Numbered from the stretch's first letter, positions 26,207 to 38,241 are shown. The stretch: 64,000 nt of DNA from Pseudomonas viridiflava (GCF_900582625.1 NZ_UTIQ01000029.1:124001-188000); one strand, 5' to 3'. Notes: generated by a model not told the origin, from the letters alone. Translations and numbers: made by a program.

Positions 26207-29062
26207 ATGACCATTTCTCTCGACACCCGTAACGAATTCATCGCCCGTCACATTGGCCCGCGTGAGCGTGATATCGCCGCCATGCTGCAACGCCTGGGCT
26301 ACGACTCGCTGGAAGCCATGAGCGCCAGCGTGATTCCCGACAGCATCAAAGGCACCAGCGTGCTGAACCTGCCCGAAGGTCTGAGCGAAACCGCTGCCCT
26401 GGCAGAAATCAAAGCCATCGCCGACAAGAACCAGCAGTTCAAAACCTACATCGGCCAGGGCTACTACGGCACCCTGACCCCAGCCCCGATCCTGCGTAAC
26501 CTGCTGGAAAATCCGGCCTGGTACACGGCATACACGCCTTACCAGCCTGAAATTTCCCAAGGCCGCCTGGAAGCGCTGCTGAATTTCCAGACCATGATCT
26601 GCGACCTCACCGGCCTGCAAATCGCCAACGCCTCGTTGCTCGACGAAGCCACCGCCGCAGCCGAAGCCATGACCTTCTGCAAGCGTCTGGCGAAAAACAA
26701 AGCCAGCCAGGCCTTCTTCGCTTCGCAACACTGCCACCCGCAAACCCTCGACGTGCTGCGCACTCGCGCCGAGCCGCTGGGCATTGACGTGGTGGTGGGC
26801 GACGAAACCGCCATTGAAGACTTCTCTGCCTACTTTGGTTGCCTGCTGCAATACCCGGCCAGCAACGGCGACATTTTCGACTACCGCGCCCTAGTGGAAC
26901 GCTTCCACGCCGTCGGCGCGCTGGTGGCCGTTTCCGCTGATTTACTGGCCCTGACCTTGCTGACCCCGCCGGGCGAGTTCGATGCCGACGTGGCACTGGG
27001 CAGCGCCCAACGCTTCGGCGTGCCGCTGGGCTTTGGCGGCCCGCACGCCGCTTACTTCGCCACCCGCGACGCCTTCAAGCGCGACATGCCGGGCCGTTTG
27101 GTCGGCGTGTCTATCGACCGTCACGGCAAGCCGGCTTTCCGTCTGGCCATGCAGACCCGTGAGCAACACATCCGCCGCGAGAAGGCCACCAGCAACATCT
27201 GCACCGCGCAGGTTCTGCTCGCCAACATCGCCGGCATGTACGCCGTGTACCATGGCCCGCAAGGCCTTACCGACATCGCCAAGCGCGTGCACGTGCTCAC
27301 TGTGATCGCGGCCAAAGGCCTGGCCCAGCTGGGCCTGCCGGTCGCGCAGCAGCACTTTTTCGACACCGTGACGCTGAACACCGGCGCCCGCACCGCCGAG
27401 CTGCACGCCAAGGCGTGGGCCGCGCAGATCAACCTGCGTCAGATCGACGCCGCGCAGTTGGGCTTGTCGCTCGACGAAACCACCACCCAGGCCGACATCG
27501 AAGCCCTGTGGGCCTTGTTCGCCGCTGACGGCCAGGCGCTGCCGGATTTCTCAGCCCTCGCCGCCAACACCGGTCTGCAACTGCCCGACGCCTTGCTGCG
27601 TTCGTCCAGCTTCCTGCAGCATCCGTCGTTCAACCGCTATCACTCGGAAACCGAGCTGATGCGCTATCTGCGTCGCCTGGCGGACAAAGACCTGGCGCTG
27701 GATCGCACCATGATCCCGCTGGGCTCATGCACCATGAAACTCAACGCCGCCAGCGAAATGCAGCCCGTGACCTGGAGCGCATTCGGCGCCCTGCACCCGT
27801 TCGTGCCGGCCGAGCAAAGCCAGGGTTACCAGCAGCTCACCGACGAACTGGAAGCCATGCTCTGCGCTGCCACCGGTTACGACGCCGTGTCGCTGCAACC
27901 CAACGCCGGTTCGCAAGGTGAATACGCCGGCCTGCTGGCCATTCGCGCCTACCACGCCAGCCGTGGCCAGGGCGAACGCGACATCTGCCTGATCCCCTCC
28001 TCGGCCCACGGCACCAACCCGGCGACGGCCAACATGGCCGGCATGCGCGTGGTGGTTACCGCCTGTGACGCCCGTGGCAACGTTGACGTGGAAGACTTGC
28101 GCGCCAAGGCCCTGGAACACAAAGACCGCCTCGCCGCGCTGATGATTACCTACCCGTCCACCCACGGCGTGTTCGAAGAAGAAATCCGCGAAATCTGCGC
28201 GATCATTCACGACAACGGCGGCCAGGTGTACATCGACGGCGCCAACATGAACGCCATGGTCGGCCTCTGCGCGCCGGGCAAGTTCGGCGGCGACGTCTCC
28301 CACCTGAACCTGCACAAAACTTTCTGCATTCCCCACGGTGGCGGCGGCCCGGGCGTTGGCCCGATTGGCGTGAAGTCGCACCTGGCGCCATTCCTGCCAG
28401 GCCACGGCCATATGCAGCGCAAAGAAGGCGCCGTCAGCGCCGCGCCGTTTGGCAGCGCGAGCATCCTGCCGATTTCGTGGATGTACATGAAAATGATGGG
28501 CGGCGAAGGCTTGAAACGCGCCTCGCAGCTGGCGATCCTCAGCGCCAACTACATCGCCAACCGCCTCGAAGAGCATTTCCCGGTGCTGTACGCCGGCAGC
28601 AATGGTCTGGTGGCGCACGAATGCATCCTCGACCTGCGCCCGCTGAAAGAAACCAGCGGCATCAGCGTGGATGACGTGGCCAAGCGCCTGATCGACTACG
28701 GCTTCCACGCGCCGACCATGTCGTTCCCGGTGGCCAACACCCTGATGATCGAGCCGACCGAAAGCGAATCCAAGGAAGAGCTGGACCGCTTCTGCGACGC
28801 CATGATCAGCATCCGCAACGAAATCCGCGCCATCGAACGCGGCGAAGCAGACGCCCAGGACAACCCGCTGAAAAACGCCCCGCACACCGCCCAGGAACTG
28901 CTCGGCGAATGGCCGCACGTTTACAGCCGCGAGCAAGCCGCCTACCCAGTGGCCAGCCTGATCGAAGCCAAGTACTGGCCGCCGGTGGCGCGCATCGACA
29001 ACGTCTACGGCGACCGCAACCTGGTCTGCTCCTGCCCGTCGATCAGCGAATACGCTGAGTAA
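26207..29062 (+). CDS. gcvP: Glycine dehydrogenase (decarboxylating), P protein
   Basis: A 951-residue pyridoxal-phosphate enzyme (two fused half domains) that decarboxylates glycine and loads the aminomethyl group on GcvH. It starts [14 protein letters not shown], carries the [10 protein letters not shown] segment near residue 85, and the PLP lysine in [21 protein letters not shown] (about residue 705). It lies 10 bases after gcvH. Full length for the bacterial single-chain form. Confidence 0.98.
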   Translation: MTISLDTRNEFIARHIGPRERDIAAMLQRLGYDSLEAMSASVIPDSIKGTSVLNLPEGLSETAALAEIKAIADKNQQFKTYIGQGYYGTLTPAPILRNLLENPAWYTAYTPYQPEISQGRLEALLNFQTMICDLTGLQIANASLLDEATAAAEAMTFCKRLAKNKASQAFFASQHCHPQTLDVLRTRAEPLGIDVVVGDETAIEDFSAYFGCLLQYPASNGDIFDYRALVERFHAVGALVAVSADLLALTLLTPPGEFDADVALGSAQRFGVPLGFGGPHAAYFATRDAFKRDMPGRLVGVSIDRHGKPAFRLAMQTREQHIRREKATSNICTAQVLLANIAGMYAVYHGPQGLTDIAKRVHVLTVIAAKGLAQLGLPVAQQHFFDTVTLNTGARTAELHAKAWAAQINLRQIDAAQLGLSLDETTTQADIEALWALFAADGQALPDFSALAANTGLQLPDALLRSSSFLQHPSFNRYHSETELMRYLRRLADKDLALDRTMIPLGSCTMKLNAASEMQPVTWSAFGALHPFVPAEQSQGYQQLTDELEAMLCAATGYDAVSLQPNAGSQGEYAGLLAIRAYHASRGQGERDICLIPSSAHGTNPATANMAGMRVVVTACDARGNVDVEDLRAKALEHKDRLAALMITYPSTHGVFEEEIREICAIIHDNGGQVYIDGANMNAMVGLCAPGKFGGDVSHLNLHKTFCIPHGGGGPGVGPIGVKSHLAPFLPGHGHMQRKEGAVSAAPFGSASILPISWMYMKMMGGEGLKRASQLAILSANYIANRLEEHFPVLYAGSNGLVAHECILDLRPLKETSGISVDDVAKRLIDYGFHAPTMSFPVANTLMIEPTESESKEELDRFCDAMISIRNEIRAIERGEADAQDNPLKNAPHTAQELLGEWPHVYSREQAAYPVASLIEAKYWPPVARIDNVYGDRNLVCSCPSISEYAE

Positions 29063-29069
29063 TAAAGCA

Positions 29070-29118
29070 ATCGCGGCTGAACCGGAAAGCCGGACCGGCA
29101 TTCCGGTTCAGCCGCGAT
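29070..29118. repeat. Perfect 18-bp inverted repeat between gcvP and sdaA
   Basis: ATCGCGGCTGAACCGGAA and its exact reverse complement, separated by 13 bases that themselves pair (GCCGG-A-CCGGC). In RNA it would make one long, almost uninterrupted stem. The ends carry the REP core CGCGGCTGAA/TTCAGCCGCG. It sits where glyA2 lies in P. aeruginosa. Confidence 0.9.
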
Positions 29119-29146
29119 ACGCCCCGCCGCATAACCCGAGGTCTGT

Positions 29147-30523
<1,377 letters not shown>

Positions 30524-30539
30524 ACACCGCGTCGCCTGC

Positions 30540-30665
30540 TGCCCTCACCCCCAGCCCCTCTCCCGGCACGGGCGAGGGGAGCAGATTGGCGAGCGGGCAG
30601 ATAAATCGAATACCCCATAGATCAGTCCCCTCTCCCGCCGGCGGGAGAGGGTTAGGGTGAGGGGC
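30540..30665. repeat. CCCTCTCCC/GGGAGAGGG inverted element
   Basis: CCCTCACCCCCAGCCCCTCT at the left and GGGAGAGGGTTAGGGTGAGG at the right, with smaller inverted pieces between. It fills the 179-base gap between sdaA and gcvT. Related elements lie at 43582 and 45643. Confidence 0.85.
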
Positions 30666-30702
30666 CTTTCCCCCGCCAGAACACATTTCAAGGAGCAAAC
30701 CC

Positions 30703-31824
30703 ATGTCCACCGAAAACCTGGCCAAAACCCCTCTCCACGCCCTGCACCTGGAACTCGGTGCGCGCATGGTGCCGTTCGCCGGCTACGACATGCCGGTGCA
30801 ATACCCGCTCGGCGTGCTCAAGGAACACCAGCACACCCGCGACCAGGCCGGGTTGTTCGATGTGTCGCACATGGGCCAGATCGTGCTGCGCGGCGCCAAC
30901 GCCGCCCGCGCCCTGGAAACCCTGGTGCCGGTAGACATCATCGACCTGCCCGTGGGCATGCAGCGCTACGCCATGTTCACCGATGACAATGGCGGCATTC
31001 TCGACGACCTGATGGTCGCCAACCTGGGTGACGACACGCTGTTTCTGGTGGTCAACGCCGCTTGCAAAGACCAGGACCTGGCCCACCTGCAACAGCACCT
31101 GAGCGGCCAGTGCGAAGTGATCGCCCACTTCGACCGCGCCCTGCTCGCCCTGCAAGGCCCGGCCGCCGTCACGGTGCTGGCGCGCCTGGCGCCGGAAGTG
31201 GCGGGCATGACCTTTATGAACTTCCGCCCGGTGACGCTGCTGGGCGTGGACTGTTTCGTCAGCCGCTCGGGCTATACCGGCGAAGACGGCTACGAGATTT
31301 CCATTCCCGCCGACCAGGCCGACACCCTCGCCCGCGCCCTGCTGGCCGAGCCGGAAGTACAAGCCATCGGCCTCGGCGCCCGCGACTCGCTGCGCCTGGA
31401 AGCCGGCCTGTGCCTGTACGGCCACGACATGAACACCGACACCACGCCGATTGAAGCCGGGCTGCTGTGGGCCATCTCCAAAGTCCGCCGCGCCGATGGC
31501 GCCCGGGCCGGTGGTTTCCCGGGCGCGGCGCGGGTGTTTGCGCAGCAGCAGGATGGCGTGGCGAGCAAGCGCGTCGGCCTACTCCCGCAAGAGCGCACGC
31601 CGGTGCGTGAGGGCTGCGAAATTGTGGATGCCGATGGGGTGGTGATTGGCCGTGTGTGCAGCGGTGGTTTTGGGCCGAGCCTGGGTGCGCCGTTGGCGAT
31701 GGGGTATGTGGATGCGGGGCACAACGCGCTGGAGAACACGGTGTGGGCGTTGGTGCGCGGGAAGCGGGTGCCGATGAAGGTGGCGAAGACGCCGTTTGTG
31801 CCGCAGCGGTATTTCCGTGGGTAA
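30703..31824 (+). CDS. gcvT: Glycine cleavage system T protein (aminomethyltransferase)
   Basis: A 373-residue folate-dependent enzyme that moves the C1 unit from GcvH to tetrahydrofolate and frees ammonia. The family pattern is clear: RMVPFAGYDMPVQY (21-34), LFDVSHMGQ, the catalytic Asp region and SRSGYTGEDGYEI near residue 187. ATG 30703 follows AAGGAGCAAACCC. The last ~200 bases switch to G/T-ending codons. It ends the gcv run and is followed by a repeat field. Confidence 0.97.
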   Translation: MSTENLAKTPLHALHLELGARMVPFAGYDMPVQYPLGVLKEHQHTRDQAGLFDVSHMGQIVLRGANAARALETLVPVDIIDLPVGMQRYAMFTDDNGGILDDLMVANLGDDTLFLVVNAACKDQDLAHLQQHLSGQCEVIAHFDRALLALQGPAAVTVLARLAPEVAGMTFMNFRPVTLLGVDCFVSRSGYTGEDGYEISIPADQADTLARALLAEPEVQAIGLGARDSLRLEAGLCLYGHDMNTDTTPIEAGLLWAISKVRRADGARAGGFPGAARVFAQQQDGVASKRVGLLPQERTPVREGCEIVDADGVVIGRVCSGGFGPSLGAPLAMGYVDAGHNALENTVWALVRGKRVPMKVAKTPFVPQRYFRG

Positions 31825-31866
31825 GGTGCCCCCGCCATCCCACCACCCCGCTCGACGCCGAACTTC

Positions 31867-32190
31867 CGTCATCCTCGCGCACGCGGTAATGATGACGGAG
31901 TGGTTTCCAACCCCCATACACGACTCAAAACTCTGGATTCCGGCCTGCGCGGGAATGACGGAGGGTTGTGCCACCACCTCGGTCGACTGGAAGTTGGATC
32001 TCGAATCGTCGGACCGCCGCATGCGCTGAACGTTTTGTTTCGCGCCTTACGCGCATTTCAACCAAACCTCCGTCATCCTCGCGCACGCGGGGATCCAGAG
32101 TTTCCAGCCGAACGAGGTGGTGGCACAACCCTCCGTCATTCCCGCGCAGGCGGGAATCCAGTGTTTCCAGCCGTACACCGATGTGAAGTG
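31867..32190. repeat. Cluster of ATTCCCGC-type palindromes
   Basis: Several half and full palindromes: near 31867 (GTCATCCTCGCGCACGCGG), 31930-31965, 32070-32105 and 32133-32165, plus a fragment at 31995-32010 carrying the GAATCGTCGGACCGCCG insert also seen at 24650-24880. A partial copy of the repeat at 32213 (CGCTGAACGTTTTGTTTCGC) occurs at 32025. No gene is seen in 31825-32573. Confidence 0.8.
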
Positions 32191-32212
32191 CGGCGGTATT
32201 CATTACCGCATA

Positions 32213-32470
32213 CGCTGAACGTTTTGTTTCGCGCCTTACGCGCGAGTTTCTTTTGTCAGTCGACACAAAAGAAACCAAAAAGTCTTGCCCCTACCTTGGC
32301 CTTCCGCTGCGCTCCAGGTCCCCTCCTTCCGTCGCCACTCCGGGGGCACGGCGAGACGGGCCATCCATGGCCCGACACGCCTTTCGCGGCTCCCGGCCGC
32401 TCAACCCCCTACGCACCGACTCCACTCGGCCTGCGATGAATGGGGCGGGTAGATCACAAGCCAGATCACA
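32213..32470 (+). repeat. Left copy of ~260-bp inverted repeat flanking imuA-imuB-dnaE2
   Basis: Runs from CGCTGAACGTTTTGTTTCGC to GGGCGGGTAGATCACAAGCC. It contains the hairpin GAGTTTCTTTTGTC...ACAAAAGAAACC, then CTTCCGCTGCGCTCCAGGTC and GGGCCATCCATGGCCC. About 90% identical by eye to the reverse complement of 37980-38241. It ends in a string of GATCACAAGC iterons (32451-32495). Confidence 0.85.
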
Positions 32471-32499
32471 AGCGGTGGATCACAAGCGGCAGATCAAGA

Positions 32500-32563
32500 A
32501 CATCGCGGCTGAAGCCGCTCCTACGGTTTGCGGTGCTCTTGTGGGAGCGGCTTTAGCCGCGAT
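32500..32563. repeat. REP pair after dnaE2
   Basis: CATCGCGGCTGAAGCCGCTC and inverted GAGCGGCTTTAGCCGCGATG, immediately downstream of the dnaE2 stop; may protect or end the imu transcript. Confidence 0.9.
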
Positions 32564-32573
32564 GCTTGTGGGC

Positions 32574-35500
32574 TTAATGAAAATCCCGACTACTCACGTC
32601 CAGCCCACTCAAGAGCGGCGTGAGGTCGTACAGGCGTTTGGCGATCAGGTGTTGCACGCCATCTTTGGCTTCCAGCTTCCCTTCAATTTGCATGAGGCTG
32701 GAGCCCACCAGCACCCGCCGTTGCCGTTCAGCCAGGTCGTTCCAGACCACGACGTTGATCATGCCAAATTCGTCTTCAAGGGTGACGAATATCACGCCGC
32801 TGGCGGTCTGTGGCCGTTGGCGGCCGCGAACCAGGCCGGCGACTCGCACGTTGCTGCCGTCTTCGGTGACGGCCAGTTCCGCCGAGCTGCGGCAGCGGCG
32901 GCTGCGCAGTTCGCTGCGTAACAGGCGCAAGGGGTGCGGGCCGAGGGTGGTGCCCAAGGTGGCATAGTCGACCCACACGTTTTCCACCACGCTCGGCTCA
33001 GGCAGCGCGACGCTGTCGTCCACTAAGGGCAAGTCGGCGAAGAGCGGCGCCTGGGCTTCGACGCCAGCCACGGCCCAGCGGGCGTTGTGCCGGTGGCCGG
33101 CGAGGCTGCGCAGGGCGCCGGCGTCGGCGAGCTGTTCGCGGGCGCGGGAGTCGAGGTGGGCGCGTTGGATCAGTTCGCTGACGTTTACGAACGGCCCGCG
33201 CGCCCGCACTTCAACCACGCGCTCGGCGTCGTCCTGGCGCATGCCTTTGATCATGCGCATGCCCATGCGAATGGCCGGGTCGCCGCTGCGCTGCGGGTCA
33301 TCGTCGGCAAATTCCAGGGAGCAATCCCAGGTGCTGATTTGTACATCCACCGGGCGGATTTCGATGCCGTGGCGGCGGGCGTCTTGCAGCAGTTGGTCAG
33401 GGCTGTAGAAGCCCATGGGCCAGCTGTTGATGAGGGCGCAGATGAACGCCGCCGGTTCGTGGCATTTGAGCCAGCAACTGGCGTAGGTGAGCAAGGCGAA
33501 GCTGGCGGCGTGGGATTCGGGAAAGCCGTAGCTGCCGAAGCCTTTGATCTGCTCGAAAATGCGCGCGGCAAATTCGGCGCTGTAGCCGCGTTCGAGCATG
33601 CCGCTGGTCAGCCGTTCGCGGTGCGGTTCCAGGCCGCCGTGGCGTTTCCAAGCGGCCATGGAGCGTCGTAGCTGATCGGCCTCGCCGTGGGAATAACCGG
33701 CCGCCACCACCGCCAGCTCCATCACTTGCTCCTGAAACAACGGCACGCCCAGGGTGCGTTCGAACACGGCGCGCAAGGCTTCGGAGGGATAGGTCACTTC
33801 CTCTTCGTTATTCCGCCGGCGCAGGTACGGATGCACCATGTCGCCCTGAACCGGCCCCGGCCGCACGATGGCGACCTGAATCACCAGGTCGTAGAACGTT
33901 CTCGGGCGCAGGCGCGGGAGCATGGCCATTTGTGCGCGGGATTCGATCTGGAACACGCCGATGGTGTCGGCGCGGCTGATCATTTCGTAGGTGGCCGGGT
34001 CTTCGGCGGGCAGGGTCGCCAGGGTCCACTTTCGGCCTCGGTGGTAGTTGATCAGGTCAAAGGTGCGGCGAATGGCGCTGAGCATGCCCAGGGCGAGAAT
34101 GTCGACCTTGAGCAGGCCCACCAGGTCGAGGTCGTCTTTGTCCCATTGAATGATGGTGCGCTCGGCCATGGCGGCGTTTTCCACAGGCACCAGGGTGCTC
34201 AATGGCTGTTCGGAAATCACGAAGCCGCCAGGGTGTTGGGACAGGTGACGGGGAAAGCCGATCAGCTCGCCCGTTAACGCCAGCACCCGGCGCAGTTCCG
34301 GCAAGGTGGGGTCGAAGCCGGCTTCGCGGAGGTCGTCCAGCGGCGGGCCGTCTTTGCTCCAGCGCCCGCAGCAGTCGGCCAGGGCATTGATTTGGTCGGG
34401 CGGCAAACCGAGGGCGCGGCTGACATCACGCACCGCGCCGGCGCCGTGGTAGGTGCTGGCCACGGCGGTGAGCGCCGCCCTGCCCCGGCCGTAACGCTGG
34501 AAGATGTATTGCAGCACTTCTTCGCGGCGGTCGTGTTCGAAGTCGACGTCGATGTCGGGCGGCTCGTTGCGTTCTTTGGAAAGAAAGCGCTCGAACAGCA
34601 TATTCATGCGCGCCGGGTCGATTTCGGTGATGCCCAGGGAAAAACACACCGCCGAGTTGGCCGCCGAGCCACGGCCCTGGCAGAGAATGCCTTCACCACG
34701 GGCGAAGCGCACGATGTCGTGCACGGTGAGGAAATAGCTTTCGTACTTCAGCTCGGCGATTAGCGCCAACTCGCGCTCCACGAGGTCGATGGCCTTTTGC
34801 GGAATGCCTTCCGGCCAGCGCCAGCGCATGCCTTTTTCGGTCAGGTGACGCAGCCAGGAGCTGGCGCTGTGACCTTCTGGCACCAGCTCGCGCGGGTATT
34901 CGTATTTCAGCTGGTCGAGGCTGAAGGTGCAGCGCGCGGCGATGTTCACGGTTTCGGCCAGCAGCGCCGGTGGGTACAACGCCGCCAGTGCAGATAAGGG
35001 CCGCAGGTGTCGTTCGCCGTTGGCAAACAAACGCAGCCCGGCCTCGGCCACGGTGCAGTGGTGGCGGATGGCGGTCATGGTGTCTTGCAGGGCGCGGCGG
35101 CCACGGGCGTGCATGTGCACATCGCCGGCGGCAACGGCGGGAATGCCCAGACGCTCGGCCAGGCTTAGCAGATTGTGTAGCCGACGGTCATCGTCCGGCC
35201 CGCGATGCAGCTCCACGGCCAGCCACAGCGTTTGCGCAAAGCGCGCACGCAGCCAGGCGCCCTGGTCGTCGACGTCGTCTGCCAAGTCGGCCAGCCACAA
35301 GACGCACAGGCCATCCAGAGGCCCCTCGAAATCTTCGCGCAGCACGCGGTACTGGCCTTTTTCGCTGCGGCGTCGGCCTTGGGTAATCAGCCGGCACAGG
35401 TGTTGATAGCCGCTGAGGTTTTCCGCCAGCAGCACTATTTTCAGGCCATCTTCCAGGCGGAATTCGCTGCCGATAATCAGCGGCAGCCCGGTTTCCTTGG

Positions 35501-35663
35501 CTGCCTGCCAGGCCCGCACAATGCCGGCCAGGGTGCATTCATCGGTAATCGCCAGCGCTTGGTAGCCGTGGCGTTTGGCGCGCTCGAACAGCTCTTTGGC
35601 GCTGGAGGCACCGCGCTGAAAACTGAAGTTGCTCAGGCAATGCAGCTCGGCATAGGCGCTCAT
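32574..35663 (-). CDS. dnaE2: Error-prone DNA polymerase III alpha subunit DnaE2
   Basis: A 1029-residue C-family polymerase for SOS mutagenesis, working with ImuA and ImuB in lesion bypass. The N-terminal PHP domain starts [20 protein letters not shown]; the catalytic aspartates are in [13 protein letters not shown] (about residue 400), with [13 protein letters not shown] before it; an OB-fold domain ([18 protein letters not shown]) closes the protein. The C-terminus lacks the tau-binding tail of DnaE1, as expected for DnaE2. ATG 35663 overlaps the imuB stop by 4 bases, and 43 upstream open codons lie inside imuB. Confidence 0.97.
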   Translation of the reverse strand: MSAYAELHCLSNFSFQRGASSAKELFERAKRHGYQALAITDECTLAGIVRAWQAAKETGLPLIIGSEFRLEDGLKIVLLAENLSGYQHLCRLITQGRRRSEKGQYRVLREDFEGPLDGLCVLWLADLADDVDDQGAWLRARFAQTLWLAVELHRGPDDDRRLHNLLSLAERLGIPAVAAGDVHMHARGRRALQDTMTAIRHHCTVAEAGLRLFANGERHLRPLSALAALYPPALLAETVNIAARCTFSLDQLKYEYPRELVPEGHSASSWLRHLTEKGMRWRWPEGIPQKAIDLVERELALIAELKYESYFLTVHDIVRFARGEGILCQGRGSAANSAVCFSLGITEIDPARMNMLFERFLSKERNEPPDIDVDFEHDRREEVLQYIFQRYGRGRAALTAVASTYHGAGAVRDVSRALGLPPDQINALADCCGRWSKDGPPLDDLREAGFDPTLPELRRVLALTGELIGFPRHLSQHPGGFVISEQPLSTLVPVENAAMAERTIIQWDKDDLDLVGLLKVDILALGMLSAIRRTFDLINYHRGRKWTLATLPAEDPATYEMISRADTIGVFQIESRAQMAMLPRLRPRTFYDLVIQVAIVRPGPVQGDMVHPYLRRRNNEEEVTYPSEALRAVFERTLGVPLFQEQVMELAVVAAGYSHGEADQLRRSMAAWKRHGGLEPHRERLTSGMLERGYSAEFAARIFEQIKGFGSYGFPESHAASFALLTYASCWLKCHEPAAFICALINSWPMGFYSPDQLLQDARRHGIEIRPVDVQISTWDCSLEFADDDPQRSGDPAIRMGMRMIKGMRQDDAERVVEVRARGPFVNVSELIQRAHLDSRAREQLADAGALRSLAGHRHNARWAVAGVEAQAPLFADLPLVDDSVALPEPSVVENVWVDYATLGTTLGPHPLRLLRSELRSRRCRSSAELAVTEDGSNVRVAGLVRGRQRPQTASGVIFVTLEDEFGMINVVVWNDLAERQRRVLVGSSLMQIEGKLEAKDGVQHLIAKRLYDLTPLLSGLDVSSRDFH

Positions 35664-37084
35664 GAAAACCAGCCCTGGACCATAAACGGCCCCGCTTCTT
35701 CGCTGCTGCTGACGCTGCGATACGCCCACACGCGCTGGCCACTGCGGGTTTGCAGCAGGTAATAGTCGCGGCGGATGTCGCCACCGTCCCACCAGCCAGA
35801 CTCAATGCGCTCGGGGCCGGCCAGCACCTGCGGCGCCCGCTCACGCAAGGGCTGCGCTTCGGGCAGCAACCAGCCGGGCCGCGCGGCGTTGGCGGCCACC
35901 GGCGGTGCTTTGCTGCTCTCTTTGGCCAGCCAGGCGCATTCGGGACGGTGGTCGGCGTGTGCCTGAATGCCATGTACGGCGTCGTCGCCCAAGCGGGCGC
36001 GCAGGCGTTCGCGCAGTTGCGCCCAGGGCACCGATTGTTGCGGACGTTCGTCAAACAGCTCGCGGTGCTCGGGCACAAAGGCGGGCAGGTCCTTGGCCTG
36101 CAAACTGATGGCCCGCACTGGCGCATGCACCACCAGCCGTTCCAGACGACCACGGGCCAGCTCAAACAGCAGATTCGGCTCGCGCTCGGCGCTGAGCAGG
36201 CCGACGTCGACCTGGCTGCGCGTGCCGTCGACATGCTCCAGGTGCAGCACAAACCCCAGCACGCCGCTGTCACGCCCGGCCAGAAAAGCCGCCAGGTCGG
36301 CGGTTAAACGGCGCAGGGGAAAGAGCAGCGCTTGGGTCGACTCCACATCGAAATTCAGCTCGATGCGTATCTCGAAATGCTCCGGCGGCTGGTAGCAATC
36401 GAGCGCCACCGCGCGCTGGCCGAGCAACGTATCCAGATGCAGCAGCAGCGCGGCGTCAAAGCGTTTGGCCAAGGTATGCCGGGGCAGCGCCAGCACATCG
36501 TGCAGACGACGCAGGCCCATGCGCGCCAGGGAACTGGCGGTTTTGCTGTCCAGCCCCAGGCGATTGAGCGGCATGGCGCCGAGCACCTCGTGCAGCGCCT
36601 GGCTGTCGCTCACGGCCAGGCCGTCATAGGCGTTGGCGAGCATGCGCGCGGCCACCGGATTGGGCGCGGCCACCAGGCGATGACGAAAGCCCAGGGCCGT
36701 CAACTCACTGCGCAAGCGCGCCTCAAAACGTGGCCAGGGGCCAAACAACGCGAGGCTGGACTCGATCTCCAGCAGCACGGCACGCGGGTAACGCAAGCTG
36801 ACCTGCGAGCTGAAGGAATACGCCCAGGCGGCGAGGAACTGATGCCACTTGGCGATGGCACTGTGGTCGTATTCCACCTGAACGAACTCACGGCTCAGGG
36901 CCAGCGCGGTGGTCAGGCTTTGCCCCGGCTTCAAGCCCAGCTCGCGGGCGGCGTCGTTCACCGCTTGCAGCACCCGGCGTTGGGGCGTGCCGCTGATCAA
37001 CGCAAGCGGCGCCTCGGGGTTGTCGCAAGCCCGCAACACGGCATCCAACGCCAACTGCGGCAACACGATGCACACCCAACGCAT
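35660..37084 (-). CDS. imuB: ImuB, catalytically inactive Y-family polymerase adaptor
   Basis: A 474-residue Y-family-like protein. The first motif reads [17 protein letters not shown], without the metal-binding DxD of active Y-family polymerases, and the SxDEA motif is replaced by [10 protein letters not shown], so it should not polymerise. ImuB binds the beta clamp and recruits DnaE2 to stalled forks. A likely beta-clamp-binding segment is somewhere in the middle region (about 350-370) but I cannot fix it. ATG 37084 lies 7 bases after imuA; 32 earlier codons lack homology. Confidence 0.93.
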   Translation of the reverse strand: MRWVCIVLPQLALDAVLRACDNPEAPLALISGTPQRRVLQAVNDAARELGLKPGQSLTTALALSREFVQVEYDHSAIAKWHQFLAAWAYSFSSQVSLRYPRAVLLEIESSLALFGPWPRFEARLRSELTALGFRHRLVAAPNPVAARMLANAYDGLAVSDSQALHEVLGAMPLNRLGLDSKTASSLARMGLRRLHDVLALPRHTLAKRFDAALLLHLDTLLGQRAVALDCYQPPEHFEIRIELNFDVESTQALLFPLRRLTADLAAFLAGRDSGVLGFVLHLEHVDGTRSQVDVGLLSAEREPNLLFELARGRLERLVVHAPVRAISLQAKDLPAFVPEHRELFDERPQQSVPWAQLRERLRARLGDDAVHGIQAHADHRPECAWLAKESSKAPPVAANAARPGWLLPEAQPLRERAPQVLAGPERIESGWWDGGDIRRDYYLLQTRSGQRVWAYRSVSSSEEAGPFMVQGWFS

Positions 37085-37091
37085 AACCGCC

Positions 37092-37742
37092 TCAACGCGC
37101 CAAAGGCACAGGCATGGCCGGCGCCAACCCGCCCCGGCACTTGAGCACCCGCAACTGCGCCGGCTGGGTGTCGATGGCAATGCGCAGCGCAGCCGGCGAC
37201 GGGTTCACCGCCTCCTTCAGCGAGCGATAGGCAAAGGCCAGGGTTTGCCCGGTTTCCGCCGCCACCTGCAACCGACGCAGCGCGCGGTCATCGGCCTGCT
37301 GTGGCCAGCCCACCACGGCTCCGCAACTGCCCGAACGCAAACACTGCTCCGTCGCCCACAACGCATCGCGGCCATTGGCTTGAATGATGCTGACCCAGCG
37401 CAAATCCACCCCGGCCGCGAGCCACGCCTGCGGAAACGGCACCCCCGGCGGCGCCACCAACACCACGCGCTCACCGGCTGAGGTCAAGCGCGCCAGGGTC
37501 GGCCACAGCAGCTGCAACTCGCCAACGCCGGGCGCGCCCAGCAAAATTTCACTCAACGCCCCCTCCGGCCAGCCGCCGGTCGGCAACAACGCATCGAGCC
37601 CCGCATGCCCCGTCGCCACATGCCCCGCCTGCTGCGGCATGGCACGGCCCTTCCACACACGACGACGCTCCAGCAACGCATCAAGAGAGACGACATTGCC
37701 TGCCACAGCGGAGTCAGCAAGAGAGGGAGAGGTAGGAAGCAT
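37092..37742 (-). CDS. imuA: ImuA, SOS cell-division-inhibitor-like/RecA-like protein
   Basis: A 216-residue RecA-related protein that heads the mutagenesis cassette. GLDALLPTGGWPEGALSEILLG (about 48-69) resembles the RecA start of the ATPase core, but the Walker A sequence is degenerate (GAPGVGEL). ImuA interacts with ImuB and is needed for induced mutagenesis. ATG 37742 lies 22 bases from the LexA box, so the LexA site overlaps the promoter; earlier in-frame codons pass through that box and are rejected. There is no lexA2 gene ahead of it. Confidence 0.93.
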   Translation of the reverse strand: MLPTSPSLADSAVAGNVVSLDALLERRRVWKGRAMPQQAGHVATGHAGLDALLPTGGWPEGALSEILLGAPGVGELQLLWPTLARLTSAGERVVLVAPPGVPFPQAWLAAGVDLRWVSIIQANGRDALWATEQCLRSGSCGAVVGWPQQADDRALRRLQVAAETGQTLAFAYRSLKEAVNPSPAALRIAIDTQPAQLRVLKCRGGLAPAMPVPLAR

Positions 37743-37764
37743 GGTAAAGCTCAATCGGAAATTA

Positions 37765-37780
37765 CTGTATGGGTATACAG
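37765..37780. promoter_or_regulatory. LexA box (SOS operator) of imuA-imuB-dnaE2
   Basis: CTGTATGGGTATACAG, a perfect CTGT-N8-ACAG SOS box with arms CTGTAT/ATACAG; the palindrome extends to TA on both sides (20 bases). It lies just upstream of imuA, so the cassette should be induced by DNA damage. Confidence 0.95.
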
Positions 37781-37839
37781 TAAACCTAAAACCGCAGGGG
37801 CTGGTCAATGGCGACCGACAAGAGGTGTGAAGGCGGAAA

Positions 37840-37904
37840 AGCATCGCGGCTAAAGCCGCTCCCACAGAAAATTTGCCATCTGTAGGAGCGGCTTCAGCCG
37901 CGAG
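37840..37904. repeat. REP pair upstream of the imu cassette
   Basis: GCATCGCGGCTAAAGCCGCT and GTAGGAGCGGCTTCAGCCGC, inverted, separated by about 20 bases. Confidence 0.9.
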
Positions 37905-37979
37905 ATTTTGATCTAAAGCTTGTGATCCAAGCCTTTGATTTTGTTTGTGATCTAAGCCGTTGATCTTGCTTGTGACTTG

Positions 37980-38241
37980 GCTTGTGATCTACCCGCCCCG
38001 TTCATCGCAGGCCGAATGGAGTCGGTGCGCAGGGGGTTGAGCGGCCGGGAGCCGCGAAAGGAACATCGGGCCATGGATGGCCCGTTGTGACGGCCCCCGG
38101 AGTGGCGATGGAATGAGGGGACCTGGAGCGCAGCGGAAGGCCAAAGTAGGGGCAGACTTTTTGGTTTCTTTTGTGTGGTCCGGCATTCCGGCGACTGACA
38201 AAAGAAACTCGCGCGTAAGGCGCGAAACAAAACGTTCAGCG
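37980..38241 (-). repeat. Right copy of ~260-bp inverted repeat flanking imuA-imuB-dnaE2
   Basis: Reverse complement of 32213-32470 with scattered changes (one insert near 38185, GTCCGGCATTCCGG). It is bordered inward by iterons of TTGTGATCT at 37918-37990 and outward by an ATTCCCGC-type palindrome at 38288-38318, a layout mirrored on the left side. Confidence 0.85.

Noticed and set aside
32213..32470. The flanking repeat as an insertion sequence or integron element
   Set aside because: No transposase or integrase frame is present in either copy, and no target-site duplication was found beside them. It is kept as an unnamed repeat.
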